Assembly: GCA_017514235.1 (NCBI GenBank)
Contig: JAFWKK010000003.1
Span: 55,905 to 119,904, forward strand
Source: Kiritimatiellia bacterium
Lineage (GTDB): Bacteria; Verrucomicrobiota; Kiritimatiellia; RFP12; UBA1067
Direction of reading: 5' to 3'
Length of the DNA: 64,000 bases
Shown: positions 45,656-55,016 of the stretch, piece after piece
Numbering within the stretch: position 1 is the stretch's first letter
How the letters are laid out: every line of letters begins with the position of its first letter
The notes under the pieces: generated by a model
The model's database searches: none
What the model was told of the DNA's origin: nothing
Seen by the model: the letters and a program-made list of their open reading frames with translations, nothing else
Translations under genes and position numbers: made by a program

Positions 45656-48600
45656 CAGTCTTCCCGCCCCCTTGGCATGACCACTAGCATCGGCTCCGTC
45701 CCAGTGCCGGCGGAGGAGGCCTTCCACTTCTCGAATTTCTCCACCCGAGTCTCCCAGGTCGCCTGGCCCGTCTGCAGGTAGAGACTGCCGCGCTGGAGCT
45801 CGTGCAGCACCAACTTGGCGCCGGCCTGCGCGGCCTCCGCGAGCGGCTTGTCGCTCTGGATCAGGACGACGTTCGCGAACAGGGCCTCGAGCTCCTCCTC
45901 CATCTTCGCGCGCCACTCCGCCCCGGGGAGACGCCTCACCCGCAGGCACAGGCCGTCAAAGCCGGACTTCTTCATGTAGGCGATGACGTCCGCAGGTTCG
46001 GGGTCGTTGTAGTAGCCGAGGTCCACGACCGGCATGAGCCGCAGACGATGGTAGCGCGCGAAGACGCGCAGACCGTCTAGCGAGCGAGCGTCTGGAGAAG
46101 AGAGAGACCGGTCTACCGCCTGCTGGCCGACGATCGGCGCAATCATGCCCACGTCGTCCACTCGCGCACGCAGGGCCTCGAGAACGTCGCGCGTCGGCGC
46201 AGGCTCGGAGGTGCCCGCCTCCATGACGGTCGGCAGCAGGTCCATGACGACGATTGTCGGGCACATCGGGCCGGACGACAACACCTTGAGGCGCGTCTGA
46301 GCCATGCCCGTCTCGGATGCGGAGGCCGCCACCCCCCACCAGCCATAGCCGAGCGCGCGTGGAATCTCGAGAGGCGTGGAGAACGCATGCCTGCCGTTGA
46401 AGTAGCCGATCGCGCCGTCGCCGCGGATCTCCAGCCGGAGCGTGAGGTCGTCTTTCGGACGGACCCACAGGACGCTGTCCAGCACCCGTGGCTCGCCGTT
46501 CTGCCATGCCTGAATGCGCAGGAATCCGTCACTGTCGAACCCGAAGCGCACCATGCCCTGCGTCGAACGCCGCGCATAGAGCCAGAACGCGCCGAGCGAC
46601 TCGCCAATCCTCGCCTCCACGAACCCGTCGCGGATGAGGTCGCTGCGCTTGAGCCTCAGGTTGGTCTCGGATGGGTCGGGCAGGCCCGGCAGCAGGTATT
46701 CGCCGCCGTTCATCACCCCGTTGTTGCCGAAAATCTCCCAGTTGTCGGAGAGACCGGACTCCGAAAAATTCTCGATGACGGGCTGTTCGAGCGGCATCAG
46801 CGTCATGTAGTTGCGCTTCACCAGGCCGTTCTTGGAATCCCTCGCCACACGCCGCAGGAAGTCGAACGCCGCGCTCGACTCCGGAAACGTTAAGAGCCCG
46901 GAGTCCTCGATCTTGCGGCGGAACCACATCAGGTTCTGGCTGTTGGGCGCGACCATGCCGATGATGTGCCGCAGGTTGTCGTAGCGCTCGGGCGCCTCGT
47001 TGAGATAGTTTTGCAGCGCCACCCTGATGTCGATGTTGTCGGGCTGGCGTCCGACCCAGTCCTTGAGAATCGCGCGCGCGTCCGCGCGCATCCCCCTGTG
47101 GTCGAGCCAACGCGCCTGCGCGAGGGCTATCTCGCGGTTGAGGGGGAAGGCCTTCGCGTACCTGTCCAGCATCTCGCGCGCCTCGTCCTCGGCCTTGCCG
47201 GTCGTCATCAGGTAGTCGGCGAAGGCCGTCACCACGCTAATTCGCCCGGGGTCAAGTTCGAGGGCCTTCCGGTAGGCCGCAGCCGCATCGTCGCCACGCG
47301 TCTCGCGGACGTTCAGCCGCGCCTTGTATTCCCATGCGTCCGCGCTCGTCGGCATCGCCTCCGTCCAGCGCTTGGCGACGGCGTCAGCCTCAAGGAAACG
47401 GCGTTCGGACAGAAGCCGCTCGGCCCGGACGACGAAGTCCGGATCGCCAGGCTGCGATTCCTGCGGATTCGCGTCGATCTTCGCGAGCTGGTAGTAGTTG
47501 ACGGCGTCATCCTTATCGTTCGGCACCACCGACAGGAGCCCGTGCATGCGCTTCCTGAGGACGGGCGTGACCACCGAGCCGTCCGCAGCTACCACAATCA
47601 CGCCCGGCAGCGTGCCAAGAAAGCCCGCCGCCATGCTCCCCGCCACGAACGACGCCGGGAACCTGACCGCTACCGGCATGTTGGTACACCCCGTATCCTT
47701 GCGGAACGACGCGATCCAGCTGCGCATCAGCGGCAGGCTCGTCTCCTTCAGCTCGCTCGCGTCTACGTAGAGCCCCGCGAAACCGCCGTCCTTGAATGCC
47801 TCCGCCGACGTCTCCCGCGGGATGTTGTCGAACGGGTTGTTCCCGGAGAGCTTCAGCCGCGGCCATACGCCGCAGAACGCCCTGGCCGCCTCGATCTTGA
47901 TGACGTCGAGATCCTCCACGAGCTGGAAGCCGGCCATGCCGTCGCTCGCCGAAAACCACGGCGGCGCGATTCCGTCGTACCTGAAGGCCTGCCGTTCAAG
48001 CTCCGCGAAGACGTCCGTCTTGTCGCGTATCGACTCCGCGTCCCAAAACGCAAAACGCGGCAGCGGCGCCCTGAGACGCGCGGACATGATCTCCACTTCC
48101 GCCACGCCGGGATAGCCGCTCCATACGCCCGCGCCGACGAATCCGGGCCTGGGCCGAGGGTTCCCAAGGCTCACGCCCCCGCCGAAGATCACCCGCCCGT
48201 CCAGCATCGTGAAAAGCGCGCCGCTGCGCGCGACGAGAACGAGCGAATGCTCGCGGCCCGTACCGATGGGGGAATCCAGGAATTCAACGGCCAGCCTTTC
48301 GCCGGACGTGCGCTCCGGCTGGTTGCGCGTCAGGATGATCGAGCTGTCGTTTCCGAACGTGAGCATCACCGTGTCATCTTCGGCCACGTAGTTCAGGAAC
48401 ACGGTGAAGCCGCCTCCATCCATGCGGAACTTGATTTCAAACGAGCCTTCCGTAAAGGCGTTGGAGCCCATCACCAGCGCCCTCGAGCCGGTGGTGGAGC
48501 CTTTGTCGGAGACGACCGGGTCGTCCGGAGCCTTTGCCCGCAGGTAGACGGAGGGGCTGTCGGCGGCTGGTATGCACTCGCCCCAGATCGCGCGCCACCT

Positions 48601-49659
48601 TTCCTTTTCCACGCCGCCCGCCTCCGGCGAGTCATTCCAGCCGCCTGGTATCGCGCGCGGCCACACGCCGTCAAGGATGCGCACCAGCTCGTCGGCGCTC
48701 CACGCGGGATCCACCTTGAGCCGCGCGAGGCGGCGCGGGTCGGAGTGGGCGTCGTTGTAGCCGAAGCCGTCGATAATGAACCCCATTTCGTAGAAGTCCT
48801 CCACCGCCTTGAGGTTGACTTCCCGCAGTGGCTTGTTGTGCGCCTCGAACTGTCCGTAGTTCCCCATGGGGAAGAAGAACGCCCGCGCCGCGCATCCGAG
48901 CGTGTTCGTGAAAAACGAGGCCGCCGCGACATGGTCGGCGCGGATGCGCCTGTCGAACTCCTCCAAGGTTTCAAATCGCGAAAGGTCCGACAGCCACGCT
49001 GGCGCGGAAAAGAACATCGCCGTTCGCCCGTCCGCGCCCGCAGTGACCTCCCCCGCGCCGTGATCGGACTCCGCCGCCAGGTCCCATGTGGGGCTTGATT
49101 TCATGCGCTTCAGGTACGGCGCGAGGATGACCCCTTCCACCTCCTTGCGCACGTCGTCCGTCACCACCCCCATGACGGCATGCCAGTGCCGCTTCTCCAG
49201 CAGGCCGCCGGTTGTGAAGTACGAGCTTCGCCGCGAGTTCTCGAACGTGATCAGCAGCGACTTGGCGGGGAGGAGGCGCCCCTCCTTGTAGAACCTCGCC
49301 ACGTCGTCGAGCGTGATCGGGGTGTACCCCGCCGCCTTCAGCGCGTCCAGCTGCAAATCGAACTCCGCCGTCGAGACGAAGTCCCCGCCGACTTCCGGAT
49401 TTGTCGTGACGCCGCCGTAGGCGATGGCCACGAACGAATCGCTCTCGCGCTTTACCATGTCCAGCGCCGCCTGATGCAGGCGCTCGCGCCGCTTCCAGTA
49501 GATGCCGTTTAACACGCCCCATGTCGCCACCCCCAGGCATACGAGGCCGAACAACACGAGCCAGGCGGTGCGGTTCTGGTCCTTGCGCATCGCTTGCGGA
49601 CGCGTCCATCCGCTGCCCGCCATCCTGGCGGAGCTGGATATGTCCGGATTCGCGCTCAT
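45655..49659 (-). CDS. Membrane-anchored degenerate CE4 / beta-sandwich / TPR protein (PgaB-like scaffold)
   Basis: A 1334-residue protein. ATG 49659 overlaps the GT2 stop as ATGA; the much longer upstream frame is a shadow. A membrane helix (about 25-43, WLVLFGLVCLGVATWGVLNG) anchors it. Residues about 60-310 align by eye with PgaB-type deacetylase (LQLDALKAAGYTPITLDDVA, AKSLLITFENSRRSSYFT, FFFPMGNYGQ). The catalytic TFDDG is TFENS, so activity is doubtful. Next come a beta-sandwich (about 340-500), a barrel-like part (about 510-680), TPRs (about 690-830), a second sandwich (about 920-1080) and a C-terminal alpha/beta region (about 1095-1330). It probably guides the polymer from synthase to exporter. 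Confidence 0.7.
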   Translation of the reverse strand: MSANPDISSSARMAGSGWTRPQAMRKDQNRTAWLVLFGLVCLGVATWGVLNGIYWKRRERLHQAALDMVKRESDSFVAIAYGGVTTNPEVGGDFVSTAEFDLQLDALKAAGYTPITLDDVARFYKEGRLLPAKSLLITFENSRRSSYFTTGGLLEKRHWHAVMGVVTDDVRKEVEGVILAPYLKRMKSSPTWDLAAESDHGAGEVTAGADGRTAMFFSAPAWLSDLSRFETLEEFDRRIRADHVAAASFFTNTLGCAARAFFFPMGNYGQFEAHNKPLREVNLKAVEDFYEMGFIIDGFGYNDAHSDPRRLARLKVDPAWSADELVRILDGVWPRAIPGGWNDSPEAGGVEKERWRAIWGECIPAADSPSVYLRAKAPDDPVVSDKGSTTGSRALVMGSNAFTEGSFEIKFRMDGGGFTVFLNYVAEDDTVMLTFGNDSSIILTRNQPERTSGERLAVEFLDSPIGTGREHSLVLVARSGALFTMLDGRVIFGGGVSLGNPRPRPGFVGAGVWSGYPGVAEVEIMSARLRAPLPRFAFWDAESIRDKTDVFAELERQAFRYDGIAPPWFSASDGMAGFQLVEDLDVIKIEAARAFCGVWPRLKLSGNNPFDNIPRETSAEAFKDGGFAGLYVDASELKETSLPLMRSWIASFRKDTGCTNMPVAVRFPASFVAGSMAAGFLGTLPGVIVVAADGSVVTPVLRKRMHGLLSVVPNDKDDAVNYYQLAKIDANPQESQPGDPDFVVRAERLLSERRFLEADAVAKRWTEAMPTSADAWEYKARLNVRETRGDDAAAAYRKALELDPGRISVVTAFADYLMTTGKAEDEAREMLDRYAKAFPLNREIALAQARWLDHRGMRADARAILKDWVGRQPDNIDIRVALQNYLNEAPERYDNLRHIIGMVAPNSQNLMWFRRKIEDSGLLTFPESSAAFDFLRRVARDSKNGLVKRNYMTLMPLEQPVIENFSESGLSDNWEIFGNNGVMNGGEYLLPGLPDPSETNLRLKRSDLIRDGFVEARIGESLGAFWLYARRSTQGMVRFGFDSDGFLRIQAWQNGEPRVLDSVLWVRPKDDLTLRLEIRGDGAIGYFNGRHAFSTPLEIPRALGYGWWGVAASASETGMAQTRLKVLSSGPMCPTIVVMDLLPTVMEAGTSEPAPTRDVLEALRARVDDVGMIAPIVGQQAVDRSLSSPDARSLDGLRVFARYHRLRLMPVVDLGYYNDPEPADVIAYMKKSGFDGLCLRVRRLPGAEWRAKMEEELEALFANVVLIQSDKPLAEAAQAGAKLVLHELQRGSLYLQTGQATWETRVEKFEKWKASSAGTGTEPMLVVMPRGRED

Positions 49660-51197
49660 CCTCTCGTACCCCATTTCTTGCCGTCCAGCGTCAGGAAGCC
49701 CCAGTAGGTCTGCCAGCCGAAAAAGAAGATGTAGGAAAGCGTGAACAGGATCCCGGCATACCACCACCTGCGGCCGCTCGTGATCCAGAAGTGGAGGCAC
49801 CACACCAGCGTGATCGTGAACACGCCGATCACATACGACGGATGCAGCATCCGCTCCTGCAGGGGCGCGATGAGAAGCGCCTGCACCATAACGACGGGCT
49901 CGACGATCGGCATCCACATCATGGCGTACCACGAAAGTGCGGGAACGGGGTGCTTGCGCCACATGAACTTGCCCGTCTTCCAGATTTCGCGCAGGTAGGA
50001 CCTCACCCACCGCGCCTGCTGGCGCGCGTACTGCTTCCACCCCTCGGGGCAGATCGTCGTCGCGAGCGCCTGGTCGTCGTAGAGGATCTTGTAGTCCCTC
50101 AGGATGAGGTTCGTGAGCGAACGGTCGTCGGCGTAGTTCCCGTGCTCGCCCCACACGGTCGCGTTGATCCAGTCGTCCATCACGGCGAGAACGCACGTCC
50201 GCCTGTACGCCGAAAAGCATCCGGGCAGGCAGCTCACGGTGCCGAATACGCTTTCGGCCGCCTTCATGATCTTGTACGAGAAGTAATACCTCACGTCCTG
50301 CATCCGAGTGAGCATGTTGACGTTCGCGTTCTCGATGTCGCAGTGGCCGGAGATGCCGCCCACCGTCGGGTCCACGAAGCCCTGCATCAGCTTGTGGAGC
50401 GAACCCGGGAAGACGAAGGTGTCCGAATCCACGCACACCATGAACTCGCCGCGCGCGAGGAACGTCGCCACCCCCCAGCCGTGGCAGAGGCCGCGGTTCT
50501 TCTCGAAATTCACCAGCACGAGCCCCGGATGGTTCGTCTGCGCCTCCTGGATGTGGACGAGCGAATCGTCCGATGAGCCGTCGTTGACGCACACGACCTC
50601 AAGCTTGTCCAGGGGATAGCCTGAGGAGAAAATGCGCTCCAGGGTCTTGCGGATCGCCAGGCCCTCGTTGAAACACGGCACCAGCACCGTCAGCGTCGGC
50701 TCGAAATCGGCTTCGGCCGGCGCCTTGTAGAAGGCGGCGAAGATGAAGCGCGTGATCACGAAGGCGCCGGCGATGATGGAGTAGATCGACACGAGCGGCT
50801 GGTAAAAGTAGTTCTCGATGCTGTTCAGCTGCACCGTCACCGCCCACGCCAGCATGCCCACCGCGCCGACCGCCACGATGATGCCAAATATGAAATGCGG
50901 GGGATGGTAGATCGCCTTCAGACGCGCCTTCACCTCTTCCGGCGAAGGCGGCTCCATCGACGGGGCGACCGTGCGTTCCAGCGTGCTCTGCACCATCGCC
51001 TGACGGCAGTAGGGACAGATCGTCGGTGGAGCCGTCCCTAGGGTCTGGACGTCAATCAAACAGTGCGGACACCGGCTGGATCGCACCTCCACCGAATTTC
51101 GGCGGCGGCTCCCGGAGACGGCAGGGCGGGGACTGGAACGCGTAAAGAAACTGCGCGTTCCCCCTACCCCTGCCTTAGATGTCATGTCGGTCGTCAT
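49656..51197 (-). CDS. Processive family 2 glycosyltransferase with N-terminal zinc ribbon
   Basis: A 513-residue membrane GT2. Unusually, residues about 43-65 carry CPHC and CPYC, 20 residues apart, a zinc-ribbon pattern. Two membrane helices (about 103-125 and 137-157) precede the GT-A domain: VPCFNEG, VVCVNDGSSDD (about 202), MVCVDSDT (about 255), ADDRSLTN (about 355) and QQARWVRS (about 394). These are the D, DxD, catalytic D and Q/RxxRW motifs of PgaC/hyaluronan/chitin-type synthases. Three C-terminal membrane segments follow. It should polymerise an N-acetylhexosamine polymer through the inner membrane. It is the first gene of the exopolysaccharide run. Confidence 0.88.
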   Translation of the reverse strand: MTTDMTSKAGVGGTRSFFTRSSPRPAVSGSRRRNSVEVRSSRCPHCLIDVQTLGTAPPTICPYCRQAMVQSTLERTVAPSMEPPSPEEVKARLKAIYHPPHFIFGIIVAVGAVGMLAWAVTVQLNSIENYFYQPLVSIYSIIAGAFVITRFIFAAFYKAPAEADFEPTLTVLVPCFNEGLAIRKTLERIFSSGYPLDKLEVVCVNDGSSDDSLVHIQEAQTNHPGLVLVNFEKNRGLCHGWGVATFLARGEFMVCVDSDTFVFPGSLHKLMQGFVDPTVGGISGHCDIENANVNMLTRMQDVRYYFSYKIMKAAESVFGTVSCLPGCFSAYRRTCVLAVMDDWINATVWGEHGNYADDRSLTNLILRDYKILYDDQALATTICPEGWKQYARQQARWVRSYLREIWKTGKFMWRKHPVPALSWYAMMWMPIVEPVVMVQALLIAPLQERMLHPSYVIGVFTITLVWCLHFWITSGRRWWYAGILFTLSYIFFFGWQTYWGFLTLDGKKWGTRG

Positions 51198-51222
51198 CTA
51201 ACCAGAAACCGCCTCCGCCGAC

Positions 51223-51525
51223 TTACCGCACCTCGTTTGCGAGGTTGTCCACGCGGATCTTGAAGAAGCGCGCGTCGCCGGCGCCGTTGAGGTCGATCAC
51301 GGCCGTGTTGTACGGCGGCGTGGCTTCCATGTGGTAGTAGCCCATGTTGTCGAATCCATTGCTGTCGACGGGAATGTAGTCCTCGAAAGCGTCGAGCGCA
51401 GTCGCGGCGAGGACCGAGTAGGCCTGGCCTTCGTAGCTGTTCCACGTAAGGGTCAGGCACGCCCTAGAAGCTGAAAATCTCAACATCCGTGCGAAAGCCG
51501 AATCGACAACACCTTTCTCTTTCAT
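51223..51525 (-). pseudogene. C-terminal fragment of a secreted protein (100 codons)
   Basis: The frame reads LTLTWNSYEGQAYSVLAATA ... ARFFKIRVDN at its end. This is the typical terminal beta module of PVC secreted proteins (a W-x-S-x-x-G-x-x-Y start and a (A/R)-RF-(F/Y)-(K/R)-V end). No signal peptide or body precedes it. ATG 51525 has AAAGAGAA upstream, so it can be translated, but it looks like the tail of a lost gene. The same frame extended to 51915 runs through the promoter and into the tRNA, which is not credible. Confidence 0.5.
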
Positions 51526-51876
51526 GCATTTTTCTCTTTCATATGATGAGCAGCTGCAAAACCCCTCTTTGCATTGTCCAAGAGCATGGCCATGCGGCCC
51601 GACGAAGCCACAGGACACCTTCCGAAGAGAAGAATTACAACACGCGGATATTATATCATATTTCACCCCACTGTCGCAAGGAGTCGCAGTTTGCCATAAC
51701 TCTCGGCAAAGGCAGATAAGGTTTCGAGCGACCACGTTCGCCAAATGCCGGACACCACGAGTAGAATGGGAACATGGGAACATGTCACGAAGAACTCGCC
51801 GCCGCCGTGGGGCTTGAACGCAATTACGTGCGATATGCCCTTCGCTTAGCGCTCCGGCGCATTTTGCTAATCGGAG
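51526..51876. other. Intergenic leader/promoter region upstream of the exopolysaccharide run
   Basis: About 350 bp between the tRNA and the 100-codon fragment. It holds one good minus-strand promoter (51650-51679) and otherwise nothing coding that I can support. If that promoter serves the glycosyltransferase gene, the transcript has a leader of about 450 nt spanning the fragment. Confidence 0.5.
51650..51679 (-). promoter_or_regulatory. Promoter candidate for the exopolysaccharide operon
   Basis: On the minus strand, TTGCGA (51674-51679), an 18-nt spacer ending in TGA, and a perfect TATAAT (51650-51655), giving an extended TGATATAAT. It is the only strong minus-strand promoter I find between the tRNA and the GT2 start. 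Confidence 0.5.
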
Positions 51877-51952
51877 TGGTCGGACTGGCGGGGATCGGAC
51901 CCGCGACCCCAACATTAAAAGTGTCGTGCTCTACCAACTGAGCTACAGTCCG
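51877..51952 (-). tRNA. tRNA-Lys (anticodon TTT)
   Basis: A full cloverleaf on the minus strand. The 7-bp acceptor is CGGACTG/CAGTCCG and the D arm is GCTC-AGTTGGTA-GAGC. The anticodon stem is CGACA/TGTTG around loop CTTTTAA, with a 5-nt variable loop. The T arm is GCGGG-TCCGATC-CCCGC, and discriminator A is followed by an encoded CCA. It is 76 nt with CCA. The anticodon TTT reads lysine codons. Confidence 0.95.
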
Positions 51953-51969
51953 AAGTCGCAATTGGGGGA

Positions 51970-51998
51970 ATTATACCAAATAATCGGCCTGCGCACAA
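51970..51998 (-). promoter_or_regulatory. Promoter of tRNA-Lys
   Basis: On the minus strand, TTGTGC (51993-51998), a 17-nt spacer ending in TGG, and TATAAT (51970-51975). The mature 5' end begins 17 nt downstream of the -10. Confidence 0.55.
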
Positions 51999-52003
51999 TC
52001 GGC

Positions 52004-53434
52004 TCATGCCTTTATGCGCTTTGCGTGGGCCTTGCCCGGTTTGCTTTCCAGCACGGCGGATTCGATCGGCCTGCCGCACACGCCAAAGCAGTTGCGCGGA
52101 TAGACGCGAAGCCGGTACCGTCCGCTCTCCGGCAGATCCATCGCGTTGACCGCGAACCTTTGGACCGCCGGCTCGTCGCGCTCCAGCCGATAGAACGCAG
52201 GCGCAAGAAAACGCTTCACGACGGCGACCGTACCATCCTCCATCTCGGCGCGCACCTCGTAGTCGAACACGCGTCCCCCGCTGGCGCTGGCGGACGGGAA
52301 CTCGGCCATCATCATTATGGTCCAGTTGTAGCTCCGCGTCTCGAAGTTGCTTGTGTACGTCTTCACCGAAGCTCCCGCAGGGAACTGCGGCACAGGCGTT
52401 CGCGCCTTGCTGTTGGCGAAGGCGTAGCGGCTGGCGTCAGCGGCTGGCGGCGTGACGATCCACGCCGGCGCAGCCTCCACCCCTTCCGTGAAGTCGCGGC
52501 GCTCGACCTCCATGCGGCCGTCGTACACGGAGACGACATAGCCCTGGGCCTCCTTGAGGAACTCGCGTGCCGGCAGGCACTGCATCGACAGGTCGCACTT
52601 GCCGTTCCGCCTGGCACTGCCGTTCTCGTAGCCGCCGGGAACAGTCGTGTACGACATCGACGGCACTGCGATCGCCGTGTATCCGCCCTGCCAGATGGAA
52701 CGCTCGTCGTTAAGCGTCCAGTGGACGTGCCCCGTGAACGTCACCGCGTTTGGGAACTTCCTGAACACGTCGCCGCCGTAGGCGTCGCCGCCGCTGCCCG
52801 GCGTCGTGCCCTTGAACGGATAGTGCGTAAAGACGAAGAACGGCTTCTTCGGGTCGAGGGACCCGCCGTTCGCGGCAAACCAGGCGTTCGCGTCCGAAAA
52901 GCCGTCCGCGCCGTCCTTCCACTCCGAGCTGATGAAGTCGTACCCCTTCACGGTACGGCGCCGGACCTGCTCGAACGGCTCGTGGAACGCCTCTTCCCAG
53001 CACTTCTTCATGCCGAGCTTCACGAGCGCCTCCTCTTCGGAATAGCCCTGCACGTGCATGTCGAGCGTCATGTCGCCGTACCAGTAGCCGTCGTAGTCGT
53101 GGTTGCCCGTGCAGAACAGCTTCTCCACCTTGCGTCCGTCGGGCGCACGGTCGTCGGGAAACACGCTGTACCATGCGTCCGCCACGTACTTCAGACCGCT
53201 ACGCAGCCCCCAGTCGCTCAGGTCGCCCGAAACTACGACGGCATCTACCTTGCGGTCGCGCATGTATGCAAGGGCGCGTCGGAACGCCTCCGTGGATTCG
53301 GGCGTCGTCACGTGAAGGTCGCTGAGCACTCCGAACGTAAGCCTGGGCGACTCTCCGCCGATGCCGAGCGCCCGGCATCCGCCAGCGCCCGCAAGGGCCG
53401 CCGCCCCGCCGAGAAAGTTGCGTCTGCTGATCAT
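52004..53434 (-). CDS. Tat-exported calcineurin-like metallophosphoesterase (copy 3), likely lipoprotein
   Basis: A 476-residue phosphoesterase. ATG 53434 has AGGAGA upstream and starts MISRRNFLGGAAALAGAGGC, a Tat signal ending in a possible lipobox. The metal motifs are SDLHVT, GDLSDWG, GNHDYDG, FTHYPF and TGHVHWT. The C-terminal beta domain ends in YPRNCFGVCGRPIESAV, nearly the same as copy 1 at 5.0 kb, so copies 1 and 3 are the closest pair. A paralogue set of three in 50 kb suggests an important periplasmic phosphate-ester function. The substrate is unknown. Confidence 0.85.
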   Translation of the reverse strand: MISRRNFLGGAAALAGAGGCRALGIGGESPRLTFGVLSDLHVTTPESTEAFRRALAYMRDRKVDAVVVSGDLSDWGLRSGLKYVADAWYSVFPDDRAPDGRKVEKLFCTGNHDYDGYWYGDMTLDMHVQGYSEEEALVKLGMKKCWEEAFHEPFEQVRRRTVKGYDFISSEWKDGADGFSDANAWFAANGGSLDPKKPFFVFTHYPFKGTTPGSGGDAYGGDVFRKFPNAVTFTGHVHWTLNDERSIWQGGYTAIAVPSMSYTTVPGGYENGSARRNGKCDLSMQCLPAREFLKEAQGYVVSVYDGRMEVERRDFTEGVEAAPAWIVTPPAADASRYAFANSKARTPVPQFPAGASVKTYTSNFETRSYNWTIMMMAEFPSASASGGRVFDYEVRAEMEDGTVAVVKRFLAPAFYRLERDEPAVQRFAVNAMDLPESGRYRLRVYPRNCFGVCGRPIESAVLESKPGKAHAKRIKA

Positions 53435-53463
53435 GGTTTCTCCTGTCTGCCGCCAAAAGGGAC

Positions 53464-54342
53464 TCAAGCCTGAAGCGACGTTCCTGTGGCGCAATCGCGC
53501 TCGTAACGGGCGCGCACGCGCAAGAATACAAGCCCTGACACCGGAACGGTAAACAGGTAGCCTACTCCCAGGACGCCGATGGCAAGCCAGAAGTTCGACA
53601 CCAGGAACGCCACAAGAAGCAGCAGGCCGGCCAGCACTAAAGGCAGCGCCTTCCGCCTGACGTGCACCGCCTTTAGCGAAATCGTAGGCAAGCGAGAGGC
53701 CATGAGAGTGCCGACCAGAAGCAGCATGAACACCCCTGTCCACGGATTCTGCAGCACCGTTGCGAACGTTGGCGAAGACCCCTTAGCGTCGAACGCCAGC
53801 GAGAGAATGGCCGGGGTAAGCACCATCCAGCACCCGCCTGGCGCCGGAACCCCGGTAAAGAAATGCTTCCAGTACGGGGCCGTCTCCTGTTCCAGCATCG
53901 TATTGAACCGCGCCAGGCGGAAGCAGTCGCAAAGCGCATAGTACAGTGCGCAAGCCAGCACCACGCGGATGAACGGCCGCGCCACGACCGTGCCGTCGGC
54001 AAGCGTGTGGTCCGGGCCGCCCGTCATCCAGAAGTACATGAACATCGCCGGCGCGACGCCGAAGTTCACGAAGTCCGCAAGCGAATCGAGCTCCGCGCCC
54101 AGCTTCGAGCTGGCCTTCAGCAGCCGCGCAATCCGGCCGTCGATCCCGTCGCAGATGCAGGCGACGAGAAGCGCCCACAGCGCGGACAGGAAACGCCCCT
54201 CGGACGAGAACGAGATGGAGGTGATGCCTGCGCACGCCGCCATGGACGTGATCAGGTTCGGCACGATCGCCCGGAGCGGGACCCGGTCGACCTTCGCCGC
54301 TCGCGGGCGCCGGCGGCGACCCCTCAGTCGGAATCGGCTCAT
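53464..54342 (-). CDS. pssA: CDP-diacylglycerol-serine O-phosphatidyltransferase
   Basis: A 292-residue membrane protein with the CDP-alcohol phosphatidyltransferase signature complete: D68-G69, A72-R73, G82, D86, D90 in DGRIARLLKASSKLGAELDS. About eight hydrophobic segments follow, with a basic cytoplasmic N-terminus (RLRGRRRRPRAAK). The length and the VNFGVAPAMFMY segment fit the PssA branch making phosphatidylserine for phosphatidylethanolamine, rather than PgsA. It starts four bases after the infC stop, so the two are coupled. No psd gene is in view. Confidence 0.85.
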   Translation of the reverse strand: MSRFRLRGRRRRPRAAKVDRVPLRAIVPNLITSMAACAGITSISFSSEGRFLSALWALLVACICDGIDGRIARLLKASSKLGAELDSLADFVNFGVAPAMFMYFWMTGGPDHTLADGTVVARPFIRVVLACALYYALCDCFRLARFNTMLEQETAPYWKHFFTGVPAPGGCWMVLTPAILSLAFDAKGSSPTFATVLQNPWTGVFMLLLVGTLMASRLPTISLKAVHVRRKALPLVLAGLLLLVAFLVSNFWLAIGVLGVGYLFTVPVSGLVFLRVRARYERDCATGTSLQA

Positions 54343-54346
54343 GGCG

Positions 54347-54922
<576 letters not shown>

Positions 54923-54956
54923 AACTCACCTCATATTTTTTGTTGAAGATGAACGT

Positions 54957-54965
54957 ATTGTATCA
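54957..54965 (-). promoter_or_regulatory. Extended -10 promoter of infC
   Basis: The minus strand reads TGATACAAT 34 nt upstream of the ATC start, with a weak TTGCGC-like -35 about 18 nt further up. It gives a leader of about 28 nt containing GAGGTGAG. Confidence 0.45.
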
Positions 54966-55016
54966 TATTCGGCGGCTTCCGCGCAATAGCCGCGGCGCAC
55001 CGCATGCGGACTGGCG

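Noticed and set aside
49660-50592. N-terminal extension that would make the PgaB-like protein 1645 residues
   Set aside because: The extra 311 codons overlap the GT2 in another frame and are Arg/Gly/Ala-rich; the ATGA overlap at 49656-49659 gives a natural start.
51526-51915. Upstream extension of the 100-codon fragment to 230 residues
   Set aside because: The frame would run through the promoter at 51650 and into the tRNA-Lys gene, and its composition is not protein-like.
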